64,000 nucleotides of DNA from Cupriavidus pauculus (GCF_022179805.1 NZ_BPUO01000015.1:1-64000); one strand, 5' to 3'. Shown: positions 33,451 to 42,813, counted from the first letter of the stretch. Notes: generated by a model not told the origin, from the sequence alone. Made by a program: numbers and translations.

Positions 33451-34350
33451 TCAGGTAGTGGTCTGCGACGCCTGTGACAAATGCTCGACAAATTGTTGCG
33501 CCGCACGCGGGAGGGCATCGTAGTCGCGATAGCCAATCTTCATTTCCAGCCCGGCCCATTCATCCAGCAAAGGAACCGTGCATAGTTCACCTCTATTGTG
33601 CTTTGCAGCAACAGTCACGTCCGTCATGATGCCAATCCCCACGCCGGCGGACACCATCGTTCTCATGGCGTCGAAGCTCGTAACCTGGAGCCGTGTGCGG
33701 ATGGGGCGTTGTAACCCTTCGGCTGCCTGGACGGACAGCCGATGAATCATGCTGCCTTCGTGGAACGCGACATGCGCGAAGTCCAGTGTCTCCGCGAAAT
33801 GCACGCCCGATTTTCCGGTCAGTGCGTGGCCATCAGGAACAACCGCGACAAGGCGAGCCAAGCGATAAGGTACTGTCTCAAGCCCTGCGTGAGGCGTCTC
33901 AGACCAGAATAGGCCGACATCGGCCAGCCCGTCCTTCAAAGACCGGACAATATATGGACTGCTCCACTCCTCCAGTCTTACCTCGACCTGGGGGTAGCGA
34001 ACAAGGAACTCCGGAAGGTCGCGGTCTAGGAAGCCAACTATCGACGTACTATTCGCGTAAACGCGAACGTCACCTTTCGTGCCCTCGCTGTACTGACTCA
34101 TGTCGGCACGCAAGCGCTGAAGCAAGTCGACGACGCCTTTGGCATGCTCAACGAGTTCCAAGCCGGCGGCGGTGGGACGAACACCTCCGCTGTGCCTGTC
34201 CAGAAGGCGAGCCGACAGGGCATCCTCCAGGTCGCTGATTCTCTTACTCACCGCCGAAGCTGCCATGAAATGCCGTTCGGCAGCTCGTGCCAAACTCTGC
34301 TCCTCAACGACAGTGAGAAAAATGCTTAGGGTTGTTGGGTCTATCCGCAC
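33451..34350 (-). CDS. LysR-type transcriptional regulator
   Basis: About 299 residues if started at the GTG at 34350 (MRIDPTTLSIFLTVVEEQSL), which aligns with relatives; an ATG at 34395 and a GTG at 34419 would add up to 23 residues and lack family similarity, so the start is uncertain. Helix-turn-helix with AVSKRISDLEDALS, effector domain starting VRVYANSTSIVGFLDRDL. Same subfamily as the regulators at 15554, 22790 and 37664. Likely regulates the CoA-transferase/lyase operon 100 bases downstream. Confidence 0.86.
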   Translation of the reverse strand: MRIDPTTLSIFLTVVEEQSLARAAERHFMAASAVSKRISDLEDALSARLLDRHSGGVRPTAAGLELVEHAKGVVDLLQRLRADMSQYSEGTKGDVRVYANSTSIVGFLDRDLPEFLVRYPQVEVRLEEWSSPYIVRSLKDGLADVGLFWSETPHAGLETVPYRLARLVAVVPDGHALTGKSGVHFAETLDFAHVAFHEGSMIHRLSVQAAEGLQRPIRTRLQVTSFDAMRTMVSAGVGIGIMTDVTVAAKHNRGELCTVPLLDEWAGLEMKIGYRDYDALPRAAQQFVEHLSQASQTTT

Positions 34351-34520
34351 AATCTTAGGGGCAATAGGTAGGTAGAGGCTGCGAGCGGAAAGCATAACCG
34401 ATGCGGAAACCCATCCCACCTCCGCCCTGCTGGCGGAAGTTCAGCCTTGCGAGCCGTTTGCCGCGGCTCCGATTGTTCGGACTAGTTGGGCCCCTCACGA
34501 GGCCCGCTTTCTATCTTCGG

Positions 34521-36059
34521 CTAGCGCCGAACGCTCGCGTAGTAGTCCCGGACGAGGTCCAGCCGGCTATTGTTGAACCCACTTCCAGGCTGCACCGCGT
34601 TGCCGAACTCGATATACCGCTCCTGCGAAGTTTGGAACATGGGCCACGCGACCTCCTCCGGGCTCCCCGGCTTCCCCGTCTTTGCGAAACTCACCCATGC
34701 GTCAGCCATCGCCCCTGCAATCCTAGTATCCACGTCTGTGAACGGCAGTTGCTTGCCGCGGTGCGACGCGGTCAGGTTATCGAATGCGTACTGCAATTCG
34801 TCACCGTGCACAGGTTCTGCAACAGCATCGTTGCGGTGCCGAGAGAAGAGGTAGCGATATGCCGGCAATCCAGCTTTTGCGTATGCGCGAAGCAGCTCGC
34901 GCGTGCCGTAGTTGAATTGCGTATCGCTGTACATATCGGCTGTCATCTTGTAAATCCGCGTGTCGGACTGCACACCGTACTCGGCTCGCGCCTTCGATTC
35001 AAAGCCAGGGAAATTCCGGTCTACATACGAGAGGTAATTGGACACGGACGACTGCACGTATCCCTTCGCCGCACGCCCACCTTCGTCAGCGTTGCTTCCT
35101 ATCAGAATCGGAATGGAAGAAAGCGAGCCGGAGGCGATGACCTGATAGTCGGGCTGCGCAACGATATCTCCATCCTGGACGATGCTAATCATCGCCGGAA
35201 CAGTCATCCGCCCGTCTGATTTCGGACCTTTGCTCTGCAGTTCGACCAGTTGCTTTCCTGAGAGCTTGCGCAGCGATGCAATATCACCATACTGCGCTCC
35301 AAATGCTTGTGCTTCTGCTTGTGTGGCCTGCGGCCGCAGCACGCCGACACTTTGCATAATGGCCTGCTGGAACAAGCCTTTCGACTTGGGCGACAGCAGC
35401 ATCGTACTGATGGAATGCGCGCCTGCCGACTGACCAAAGACGGTCACCTTTGACGGGTCGCCGCCAAATTCCGCGATGTTTCGCTGTACCCAACGCAAGG
35501 CCGCCATCTGGTCCATTAAACCGTAGTTCCCCGACGTATGAGTCGGCGATTCAGCCGCAAGCGCGGGATGTGCGAGGAAGCCCAGAAGACCCAGCCGGTA
35601 GTTGATGGTCACGACCACCACACCCCTGCGTGAGAGCGCTTCGCCGTCGTATGTGGGATGCGAACCGGAGCCATACCGAAATCCACCACCATGAATCCAG
35701 ACCATGACGGGAAGCTTGTCGGTAGCGGCGTGGGCTGGTGTCCACACGTTCACCCGCAGACAGTCCTCGCTCATGCCGTTACCGCGCAACTCAGGGTACT
35801 CGGCGGGCTGTGGGCAGTCGGGTCCGAAGCGGCTTCCATCAAGCACGCCCGTCCAAGGTTGAACGGGCTGTGGGACTTTCCATCGAAGCTGCCCTTCCGG
35901 CGCAGCCGCATACGGAATACCTCGGTAGCTCTTTACAGCATCGCCAATTCCAGAGACTTCACCGCCTTCTGTCTTCACTGTCGACATGCCAGCGGCATTA
36001 CAAGTAGTCGCGATGGCAATGCCAATCACTGCTGCGGCCAAGTATTTGGCTCTCATCAT
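34521..36059 (-). CDS. Type B carboxylesterase/lipase, exported
   Basis: 512 residues. Signal peptide to about residue 22 (AAAVIGIAIATTCNA). Classical type B layout: YRGIPYAAAPEGQLRWK, SEDCLRVNVWTP, oxyanion hole HGGGF (123-127), nucleophile Ser211 in VFGQSAGAHS, and a late His in VHGDELQYAF. Hydrolyses carboxylic esters in the periplasm or outside the cell. It precedes no enzyme gene but follows a Bug gene by 18 bases on the same strand, so ester hydrolysis may release the carboxylate that this Bug protein captures. Confidence 0.9.
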   Translation of the reverse strand: MMRAKYLAAAVIGIAIATTCNAAGMSTVKTEGGEVSGIGDAVKSYRGIPYAAAPEGQLRWKVPQPVQPWTGVLDGSRFGPDCPQPAEYPELRGNGMSEDCLRVNVWTPAHAATDKLPVMVWIHGGGFRYGSGSHPTYDGEALSRRGVVVVTINYRLGLLGFLAHPALAAESPTHTSGNYGLMDQMAALRWVQRNIAEFGGDPSKVTVFGQSAGAHSISTMLLSPKSKGLFQQAIMQSVGVLRPQATQAEAQAFGAQYGDIASLRKLSGKQLVELQSKGPKSDGRMTVPAMISIVQDGDIVAQPDYQVIASGSLSSIPILIGSNADEGGRAAKGYVQSSVSNYLSYVDRNFPGFESKARAEYGVQSDTRIYKMTADMYSDTQFNYGTRELLRAYAKAGLPAYRYLFSRHRNDAVAEPVHGDELQYAFDNLTASHRGKQLPFTDVDTRIAGAMADAWVSFAKTGKPGSPEEVAWPMFQTSQERYIEFGNAVQPGSGFNNSRLDLVRDYYASVRR

Positions 36060-36077
36060 TGTCTCCGGGGACTATTG

Positions 36078-37046
36078 TTATTCGGCGGTGATGTTCCCGT
36101 CCTTGATGACCTTTGCCCAAGTGGAAAGCTCCTGGGACACGAACTTGTCGAGCGCTCCAGGGTCCATGTAGGCTGCAAATCCACCCTGCTCTTCAATCTT
36201 CTTGCGATAGTCCGCGCTGTCTACGACTTTCTTAATCGCAACTGAGAGCCTCTTGACGATGTCGGGAGGAGTTCCAGCGGGAGCAAAGACAGCAAACCAG
36301 GACTCGACGTCGTAGCCCGGCAAGCCTGCTTCAGCGGACGTTGGCACATCGGGCATGGACGGATGACGCTTGGGACCTGTGTAAGCCAGCGCCTTCATTT
36401 TTCCTGCTTTGACCTGGCCAATGACAGAAGGCGGCGTGGTGACAAACATGTCCACCTGACCACCAATGAGGTCACTTACCACGGGGCCGGCTCCTTTGTA
36501 CGGGACGTGGGTAACAGGAACCATTGCCTGCTTGCCGAACATGACGCCAGCGATATGCTGGATGGAGCCATTTCCCGATGACGCATAGAAGAGACCACGA
36601 TTGTCCTTCCTGCCAAACGCGATGAGCTCTTTGAGGTTTTGTGCTGGAATCTTTCCGCTGACCACGACCACATGGGGGGCGCGCATGACGAGAGCAACTG
36701 ACGCGAAGTCAGAGGGCTTCCAGCGTGCCTGCGGGAACAACGCGGGATTGCCCACGTGATAACCGGAATACTGCATGAGAAGCGTGTAGCCGTCCGGCTT
36801 GGCCCGGGCTACGGCCTCGGTACCAATATTGCCACTGGCACCAGGCCGGTTTTCGATAACGATAGGCTGCCCAAGGTCCTTGGCCAGTTGTTCGCCAACA
36901 AGCCGTGCGACGATATCCGTCGAGCCAGCAGGTGCGCTCGGCACAATCATCGTAATGGGCTTGCTTGGGTAGGCGTCGGCTGCAAACGCCGACGTCGCTA
37001 GCGTGAGGACGAGCGTCGTCACGGAGGCTTTCGCGCTCCAGTTCAT
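36078..37046 (-). CDS. Bug/TctC-family periplasmic solute-binding protein (copy 6)
   Basis: 322 residues; signal to about residue 22 (VTTLVLTLATSAFA), then PITMIVPSAPAGSTDIVAR (Ala in place of the second Gly of the usual PGG), ENRPGASGNIGTE, SSGNGSIQHIAGVMFG and MPDVPTSAEAGLPGY. AGGAGACACAAA precedes the ATG. Upstream member of a two-gene unit with the exported carboxylesterase. Confidence 0.9.
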   Translation of the reverse strand: MNWSAKASVTTLVLTLATSAFAADAYPSKPITMIVPSAPAGSTDIVARLVGEQLAKDLGQPIVIENRPGASGNIGTEAVARAKPDGYTLLMQYSGYHVGNPALFPQARWKPSDFASVALVMRAPHVVVVSGKIPAQNLKELIAFGRKDNRGLFYASSGNGSIQHIAGVMFGKQAMVPVTHVPYKGAGPVVSDLIGGQVDMFVTTPPSVIGQVKAGKMKALAYTGPKRHPSMPDVPTSAEAGLPGYDVESWFAVFAPAGTPPDIVKRLSVAIKKVVDSADYRKKIEEQGGFAAYMDPGALDKFVSQELSTWAKVIKDGNITAE

Positions 37047-37145
37047 TTTGTGTCTCCTAGTTGATATTTTTTTTGCAGGCGACCCTATGGAGTCGTCCCA
37101 TTTTTTGATGAGTACCGCGATTGTCTGAGGCGGGCTGAGAATTCG

Positions 37146-37529
37146 TCAGCCATCTGCTCTCTCAGAAATCTCGATGAGGTTTAGGTCTGGGTCCCGGAGG
37201 TAGATGGAGCGAATTCGATAGTTCGCGCCGGTCCGGGCAACCGGGCCTTCGATGATGCGGGCACCCTTCTCGTTCAGTTGCTTGATGACGTCATCGAGTG
37301 GAAAGGATGCGATAAAGCACAGGTCCAGTGCGCCTGGCACTGGCAGATGAGCCTTCGGCTCAAATTCGTGCCCCTTCACGTGCAGGTTGATTTTTTGCTC
37401 GCCGAACTTGAATGCCTTGCGGCCTTCGCCAAATGTCTCAAGAGTCATCCCCAGCAGGCCGACGTAGAAATCAACACACGCCTTTTCGTTGCTGGTGGTC
37501 AAGACGAGATGGTCCAAGTGGTGAATCAC
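37146..37529 (-). CDS. VOC-family (glyoxalase/dioxygenase fold) protein
   Basis: 127 residues in two beta-alpha-beta-beta-beta modules. Metal ligands are visible at His7 (HLDHLVL), a His in KINLHVKGHE near residue 50 and a Glu in LNLIEIS near 121. The family covers glyoxalase I, fosfomycin-resistance proteins and extradiol dioxygenases; this single-domain type is usually of unknown substrate. It lies 99 bases upstream of the Bug gene on the same strand and is divergent from the LysR gene at 37664. Confidence 0.8.
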   Translation of the reverse strand: MIHHLDHLVLTTSNEKACVDFYVGLLGMTLETFGEGRKAFKFGEQKINLHVKGHEFEPKAHLPVPGALDLCFIASFPLDDVIKQLNEKGARIIEGPVARTGANYRIRSIYLRDPDLNLIEISERADG

Positions 37530-37663
37530 AGATGCCCCCTTCTTGCGAATTCGCGAATGGTCTCAATTTATTCCCGCTGAAACTGGGAGAGGAATTCCTA
37601 ATTTCGCATGTAGCCTTCGTGTTTTGAGAAGGCATCACCTTTTCGGACTGCTAACATCCGGCA

Positions 37664-38578
37664 ATGACACAGGACCTCATCAATCCCGCACGCGTCGACT
37701 TCGTCACACTTCGGCTCTTTTGCGCCGTCGCCCAGACGGGCAGCATTACCAAGGGGGCGGAGCGATGCAACCTCGCGTTATCCGCAGCAAGCCGGCGCAT
37801 CTCGGATTTTGAGGCTGCGTCGAAGGCTGTCCTGCTGGAAAGAACGGCGCACGGGATTCGGTTGACGCCGGCCGGGCACGTGGCCCTGCAACATGCAATG
37901 CGACTTTTCCAGGGATTCGAGTTGTTCAGTAACGAACTGAGCGAGTATTCGAACGGGTCTCGGGGTCACGTTCGGCTGTGGGCCAACATGTCCGCTCTGG
38001 TTCAGTTCCTTCCCGCGGCACTTGAGAGCTTCCTGCATCTATATCCCGACACACGGGTCGAGGTTGAGGAACAGCTAAGCGGCGACATCGTCCGCGCACT
38101 GGTGGAAGGAATGGCAGATGTTGGAATTTTCGTTGAGGGGCCTCCTACGCACGGATTGAACGTCCTGCCCTACCGAGTTGACCGCCTGGTCGTCCTTTGC
38201 TCAAAAACGCATCCCTTGGCAGAGGTGGATGAAATCGACTTCCGTAGCTGCCTTTCATACGACTTCGTTGGCCTAAACCGTGGAAGCTCACTGCTGAACA
38301 CCATCTCCAACGCGGCCCATGACAGCGGCTTCCCATTGCGCTTACGCGTCCAAGTGCGCAGCTTCGATGCAATGTCCGAGATGATTGCGTCGAACCTGGG
38401 AATCGGGGTACTGCCCATCGGCGCCTGCTTCCGGAAGCTTGAGCCTATGGGCCTGAAGGCCATACGGGTTTCAGATGCATGGGCCAACCGGAGACTTCTC
38501 ATTGCGACTAGCTCAGCCCGAGCCTTGGCCGGGTCCGCCGCCCTCCTTGTAGAGCACTTGAGCAAGTCTTCGAATTAG
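37664..38578 (+). CDS. LysR-type transcriptional regulator
   Basis: 304 residues; helix-turn-helix region with RVDFVTLRLFCAVAQTGSIT and AASRRISDFEAASK, effector domain VRLWANMSALVQFLPAAL, fourth member of the same subfamily. It is divergent from the VOC-bug-carboxylesterase group. In the gap, GAGAAGG-CATCA-CCTTTTC (about 37626-37644) forms an imperfect inverted repeat 20 bases before its ATG and may be the operator. Confidence 0.87.
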   Translation: MTQDLINPARVDFVTLRLFCAVAQTGSITKGAERCNLALSAASRRISDFEAASKAVLLERTAHGIRLTPAGHVALQHAMRLFQGFELFSNELSEYSNGSRGHVRLWANMSALVQFLPAALESFLHLYPDTRVEVEEQLSGDIVRALVEGMADVGIFVEGPPTHGLNVLPYRVDRLVVLCSKTHPLAEVDEIDFRSCLSYDFVGLNRGSSLLNTISNAAHDSGFPLRLRVQVRSFDAMSEMIASNLGIGVLPIGACFRKLEPMGLKAIRVSDAWANRRLLIATSSARALAGSAALLVEHLSKSSN

Positions 38579-38673
38579 CCGGGCCCTAGCGCAGCGCTCC
38601 TGCGGTCGTCCTGGGAGCCTCCGCATTTATCTCTGAAGCCCAGAGGGTTTTCCCCATCTCGCGCCAAACAACG

Positions 38674-38705
38674 TATGCATTAAAGTATGCGTTAACGCAT
38701 GCATA
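38674..38705. promoter_or_regulatory. Nested palindromes upstream of the GntR gene (operator)
   Basis: ATGCGTTAACGCAT (38687-38700) is a perfect 14-base palindrome. Around it TATGCAT (38674-38680) and ATGCATA (38699-38705) form outer inverted arms. The block ends 28 bases before the GntR start codon, fitting autoregulation by that protein. Confidence 0.6.
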
Positions 38706-38732
38706 GCCTTGGGGCGTCAGCTTCACGCAGAG

Positions 38733-39410
38733 ATGAATATCAAACCAATGCCCACCGCATCGCTGGCCGACGCGGCTTACGACAAGATTCGCCAGCGTAT
38801 TCTGGACAACGCCTGGCCCCCGGGATACCGCGCTCTCGAACAAGAGGTGGCCCTCGCACTTGGGATGAGCCGCACGCCTGTGCATGAGGCGCTGGTCCGC
38901 CTCCACGCCGAGCGCTTGATTGATTTGGTACCACGCCATGGAATGCTGGTGCTGCCCGTGTCGCCCAATGACATGCGGGAAATCTATGAAGTACTGACCG
39001 CGCTTGAATGCATGGCAGCGGAACTGGTCGCGCGCAAGAAGCCGAGCAGTCGAGAACTGGCTCCGCTGACGACTGCCACTGACGAGATGGAACTGGCGCT
39101 CAAGGCTGATGACCTAGAGGCATGGGCCCGCGCAGACGAGCACTTCCACGTCGCATTGCTAGAGCTGGCCGACAATAAACTGCTCGCGGAAGCCGTCATG
39201 AAGCACTGGGACCGCGCTCATCGTGCGCGGATGTTCTCTCTGAGGCTGCGCCCCAAGCCCGTGAACTCGACGCAAGAGCACCGTGCCCTGCTGGCGCGGC
39301 TGCTCGCTGGGGATGCAGAAGGTGCCGCCCGCGAGAACCGCTCGCATAGGGAGCGGGCCAGCCGAGAACTATTGGCAATCTTCGAGCAATACAAGCTCGC
39401 ACACATGTGA
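38733..39410 (+). CDS. GntR-family regulator, FCD (FadR-like) subfamily
   Basis: 225 residues from the ATG at 38733; a TTG at 38709 is less likely. N-terminal winged helix (YDKIRQRILDNAWPPGYRAL ... LGMSRTPVHEALVRL) and a helical FCD domain whose metal/ligand residues sit in DEHFHVALLELA and QEHRALLARLLAGD. FCD regulators sense small carboxylates. It overlaps no gene but the following dehydrogenase starts eight bases after its stop, so the two are probably co-transcribed and controlled from the palindromes at 38674. Confidence 0.88.
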   Translation: MNIKPMPTASLADAAYDKIRQRILDNAWPPGYRALEQEVALALGMSRTPVHEALVRLHAERLIDLVPRHGMLVLPVSPNDMREIYEVLTALECMAAELVARKKPSSRELAPLTTATDEMELALKADDLEAWARADEHFHVALLELADNKLLAEAVMKHWDRAHRARMFSLRLRPKPVNSTQEHRALLARLLAGDAEGAARENRSHRERASRELLAIFEQYKLAHM

Positions 39411-39417
39411 GGCACGC

Positions 39418-40503
39418 GTGACTAGCTACGATATCGCTGTTCTGCCGGGTGACGGCATTGGCATTGAAGTTATGAATGCCGCCCTCGAAGTCCTTCGTGC
39501 GCTTGAGCCACGCATCGGGCGCAAGTTCACGACGACGGTGCATCCGGCAGGGGCGCAGCTCTACGCGGAGACGGGCACCGCGTTGCCCGATTCGACTCTG
39601 AGCGCCTGTCGGAAAGCGCACGCCATTCTGTTCGGCGCAATGGGTCTGCCTCACGTACGCGCAAAAGATGGCACCGAAGTCATCCCGCAGCTCGATATCC
39701 GCTTCGCGCTCGACTTGTACGCAGGTGTGCGTCCCATCAGGACCTGGCAAGGCTTGCCGGTGCCGCTGCGTGACCCACGCGCAGCCGAAATCGACTTGGT
39801 TCTCGTGCGTGAAAGCACGGAAGGCCTTTTCTTTGCGCGCGGCCGAGGAACCATCGAAGGTTCCGGCGGCGACTCGTACGCCTTGGACACGATGAAGATT
39901 ACCCACAAGGGCACCGCTCGTGTATGTGACTTCGCGCTACGGCTCGCCGAGCAACGTAAAGCCACCGGCAAACGCGGCCATGTCACGAACGTGGACAAGG
40001 CCAACGTGTTCACCTCCATGGCTTACTGGCGTGACATCTTCGTGGAGCGAGCCAAGGAGTTCCCGGCCATTACCACGGAAAACGCGTACGTGGATGCCAT
40101 GGCCCTGAATCTGGTCATGAAGCCGTGGCAGTACGACGTGTTGGTTACCGAGAATATGTTTGGCGACATCCTCTCCGACCTCATCGCAGCCTTGGTCGGC
40201 GGCATGGGCATGGCGCCGTCGGCAGACATCGGTGACGAACACGCAGTCTTCCAGCCTGCGCATGGCACCGCACCGGATATTGCTGGTCGCGGCATTGCCA
40301 ATCCAAGCGCGATGATTCTCTCGGCGGCAATGATGTTGGACTGGCTAGCCGTTCGCCATGACGACCCAACGCTTGCAGACGGCGCGCGCGCCATCGAGTC
40401 AGCGCTGCAAAAATCCTTTGCTCAGAAAGAGGTCATGCCGTTCGACTTCGGCGGCTCGAGCACCACGACTGACATCGCTAACGCTGTGCTCCGTAATCTG
40501 TAA
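39418..40503 (+). CDS. Isocitrate/isopropylmalate dehydrogenase family enzyme (tartrate/D-malate type)
   Basis: 361 residues with a GTG start at 39418 behind GAGG. Family blocks: IAVLPGDGIGIEVMNAALEV, ESTEGLFFARGRG, the catalytic Lys/Tyr/Asp region NVDKANVF, ENMFGDILSDLIAALVGGMG and PAHGTAPDIAGRGIANPSAM. Members perform NAD-dependent oxidative decarboxylation of (2R)-2-hydroxy diacids. The substrate loop (RESTEGLFF) is neither that of LeuB nor of classical tartrate dehydrogenase, so the substrate is undecided. With GntR upstream and bug plus ABM monooxygenase downstream it forms one regulated unit. Confidence 0.88.
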   Translation: MTSYDIAVLPGDGIGIEVMNAALEVLRALEPRIGRKFTTTVHPAGAQLYAETGTALPDSTLSACRKAHAILFGAMGLPHVRAKDGTEVIPQLDIRFALDLYAGVRPIRTWQGLPVPLRDPRAAEIDLVLVRESTEGLFFARGRGTIEGSGGDSYALDTMKITHKGTARVCDFALRLAEQRKATGKRGHVTNVDKANVFTSMAYWRDIFVERAKEFPAITTENAYVDAMALNLVMKPWQYDVLVTENMFGDILSDLIAALVGGMGMAPSADIGDEHAVFQPAHGTAPDIAGRGIANPSAMILSAAMMLDWLAVRHDDPTLADGARAIESALQKSFAQKEVMPFDFGGSSTTTDIANAVLRNL

Positions 40504-40602
40504 AGCTATCAGGGAACGCCCGAGACAAAAAACATACACGGGCGTGACTTCCTCGTTCAGGAGACAACGCACCTTTCGGTGCATCATTGAGGAATAGCAA
40601 CA

Positions 40603-41592
40603 ATGACCGACATCCGTATGTCGCGCCGGCAGTTCATTGCGCTGCCGGTAGCTGCCGCATGCCTGACCCTGCCCCCTTTACCGGCATTCGCGCAGAGCTA
40701 TCCAACCCGCCCCATTAAAATCGTAGTGCCTTCGCCGCCAGGCGGCACGACAGACTTTCTGGCACGCGCAGTGGGAAATCGGATGCAAGGGACTTGGGGA
40801 CAGGCAGTAGTCATTGAAAACAAGCCAGGCGCTGGCCTTCGGCTCGGCGCTGACTACGTCGCCAAATCTCCCGCGGATGGCTACACACTCCTTCTGGCAG
40901 CTGTCCACCATTCCATCGCACAGGCGGTGTACAAGAAGCGTAGCTACGACCTTGAGAAGGACCTCGTTCCCATCAGCATTATCGCGGATGTCCCGAATGT
41001 GCTGATTGTCCCCGCATCGCTACCGGCCAAGAACGTGAAGGAATTCATCGCTCTGGCAAAGGCGCAACCAGGAAAGTTGTCATATGGAAGCACAGGCAAC
41101 GGAACAGCCCATCATCTGATTGGCGAACAGTTCAACGACATGGCAGGTACCAAGTTGCTGCACGTCCCGTATAAAGGCAGCGCGCCCGCTCTTACAGACC
41201 TGATGGGCGGACAGATTCAGGCGATGTTCGACACGGCATCGTCTTGCTTGCCGTACATCACGTCCGGCAAAGTTCGGGCGCTCGCCGTGACATCGGCGAA
41301 GCGGTCCGCGGCATTGCCTGATGTACCAACGCTTTCCGAATCCGGACTGGTAGGATTCGACGTCGTCACCTGGTTCGGCCTGATGGCACCGGCAGGCACA
41401 CCGAAGGAAGTCGTTGCGCAACTACAAAAGGAAATATCCCGCGCGCTGGCAATTCCTGAGATGCGCGACCAGCTACTTAAAGCGGGTGCAGAACCTGTAG
41501 GCAGCACGTCGGAGCAGATGGCCCAGCAGATTCACGGTGAGGTACAACGCTTCACCGCCCTTGCCAAAAAGGTAAACTTGGAGCTTGAATGA
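40603..41592 (+). CDS. Bug/TctC-family periplasmic solute-binding protein (copy 7), with a Tat-type signal
   Basis: 329 residues (an ATG at 40618 would give 324). The N-terminus MSRRQFIALPVAAAC with cleavage near PAFAQ matches the twin-arginine consensus S-R-R-x-F, unlike the Sec-type signals of most Bug proteins here. Family blocks: PIKIVVPSPPGGTTDFLAR, ENKPGAGLRLGAD, GSTGNGTAHHLIGEQF and LPDVPTLSESGLVGF. The GTAHHLIGEQF and AVHHSIAQ segments resemble the Bug protein at 60475 and suggest a closely related ligand. Confidence 0.9.
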   Translation: MTDIRMSRRQFIALPVAAACLTLPPLPAFAQSYPTRPIKIVVPSPPGGTTDFLARAVGNRMQGTWGQAVVIENKPGAGLRLGADYVAKSPADGYTLLLAAVHHSIAQAVYKKRSYDLEKDLVPISIIADVPNVLIVPASLPAKNVKEFIALAKAQPGKLSYGSTGNGTAHHLIGEQFNDMAGTKLLHVPYKGSAPALTDLMGGQIQAMFDTASSCLPYITSGKVRALAVTSAKRSAALPDVPTLSESGLVGFDVVTWFGLMAPAGTPKEVVAQLQKEISRALAIPEMRDQLLKAGAEPVGSTSEQMAQQIHGEVQRFTALAKKVNLELE

Positions 41593-41954
41593 GCAACTGC
41601 TCAACGCATCTGCAGTGTGTGGTGCTTGTCGAACTAGCCATCGAGCCAACACGAGTCGATGAGTTCCTTCCACTAATGCTCGAAAACGCGTCGTCCTCAC
41701 TGGCGCTCGAACCTGGCTGCCATGTGTTCGACGTCTGCCGAGCGCCGGATGACCCCACTCGGTTCATTCTTTATGAGGTGTACGAAGATGAAGCGGCGTT
41801 CCGACAGCACTTGGAAACGATTCACTTTCTCGCATTTAATCAGCAAACTGAGGCTTATACGATTTCAAAATCGATTCGCATTTTCGAACGCATCGAACCG
41901 ATGGGAGACCAAGCCGTCTTTGTTGCAAGACGTTGTGCCCGCTTAACACGGTGA
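41589..41954 (+). CDS. Antibiotic biosynthesis monooxygenase (ABM)-type small protein
   Basis: 121 residues with the ABM dimeric alpha/beta-barrel signature: VVLVELAIEPTRVDEFLPLM, ALEPGCHVFDVCRAPDDPTR and FILYEVYEDEAAFRQHLET. Such proteins oxidise quinol-like or enol substrates without cofactor, or simply act as small accessory enzymes. The start overlaps the Bug stop by four bases (ATGA), so it is made with that operon. Confidence 0.82.
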   Translation: MSNCSTHLQCVVLVELAIEPTRVDEFLPLMLENASSSLALEPGCHVFDVCRAPDDPTRFILYEVYEDEAAFRQHLETIHFLAFNQQTEAYTISKSIRIFERIEPMGDQAVFVARRCARLTR

Positions 41955-42132
41955 CATGGTAGTTCGACATGATTAGTCTATGCTTCCTCAGCTCAAACAT
42001 CTGCCGTTGCTCAACCGAGCCGCTAAGTAAATTCGAATCAGAGAAAAAATCCACGGCCTGCAGGGGATTTTTCTTTCATGCGCAACAAGCAGCGGAGTTC
42101 AATTCCTCCAGATGGCGCCCAGTCGCTACAGC

Positions 42133-42813
42133 TCAGTACAGCCCGTGCGGCTCCAAGACCTTGCGAAGCCACTCTTGCTCTCGCACTCCGGTCGCAATCT
42201 CATCGACGATTTTCTGCTCGTTCTTCGCCGTGACCGCAACAGCTTCAAGCAGCGCTCCGGCTTGAGCAAGGGGAAAGGCAACTACGCCATCCTCGTCGCC
42301 TATGACCACGTCTCCGGGGGAAATGAGCTGCCCCCCGATGGATACCGGCACATTCATCGCACCAGGGCCCATTTTGTACGGCCCACGATGGCTGACAGCG
42401 CGCGCATAGCAAGGGAAGTCCGCTTCATAGAACGCTGCCATATCGCGAATCGCACCGTCCAGCACGAATCCGGCGCATCCTCGCGCAGCCGCATATCGCA
42501 TGATGAGTTCGCCAACTAGAGCATTGGTGGCATCACCGCCTCCATCGACAACAAGGACGTGGCCTGGCTGCAATTCCATCAACGCCTTATAGATGAGCAG
42601 ATTGTCGCCGGGCCGTGCCTTTACGGTGACTGCCGTTCCGACAAGCTTGCGGCTGCGGTTGAACCGCTGTAACCCCGTCACCCCAGACAGCCGCTGCAGA
42701 TTGTCACTGATGTGCGGTGTCACCACGTTGCCGAAAGCCTCGATGATCTCCGTGGGGGCAAGAGGAGGGACGGGATTGAGTGTGAAATTGGACGTTGCCA
42801 CAAGAGTCTCCAA
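42133..42813 (-). CDS. RraA-like aldolase-family protein, copy 4
   Basis: 226 residues: HISDNLQRLSGVTGLQRF, LVGTAVTVKARPGDNLLIYK, AGFVLDGAIRDMAAFYEAD and ISPGDVVIGDEDGVVAFPL. Arg-Asp pair present; third residue after Asp is Ala instead of acid. Similar in plan to copy 1 (shared segment with SHRGPYK). Monocistronic; the promoter region carries the 15-base site (42887) that recurs in front of the neighbouring LysR and rraA operon, so it belongs to the same regulon. Confidence 0.83.
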   Translation of the reverse strand: METLVATSNFTLNPVPPLAPTEIIEAFGNVVTPHISDNLQRLSGVTGLQRFNRSRKLVGTAVTVKARPGDNLLIYKALMELQPGHVLVVDGGGDATNALVGELIMRYAAARGCAGFVLDGAIRDMAAFYEADFPCYARAVSHRGPYKMGPGAMNVPVSIGGQLISPGDVVIGDEDGVVAFPLAQAGALLEAVAVTAKNEQKIVDEIATGVREQEWLRKVLEPHGLY

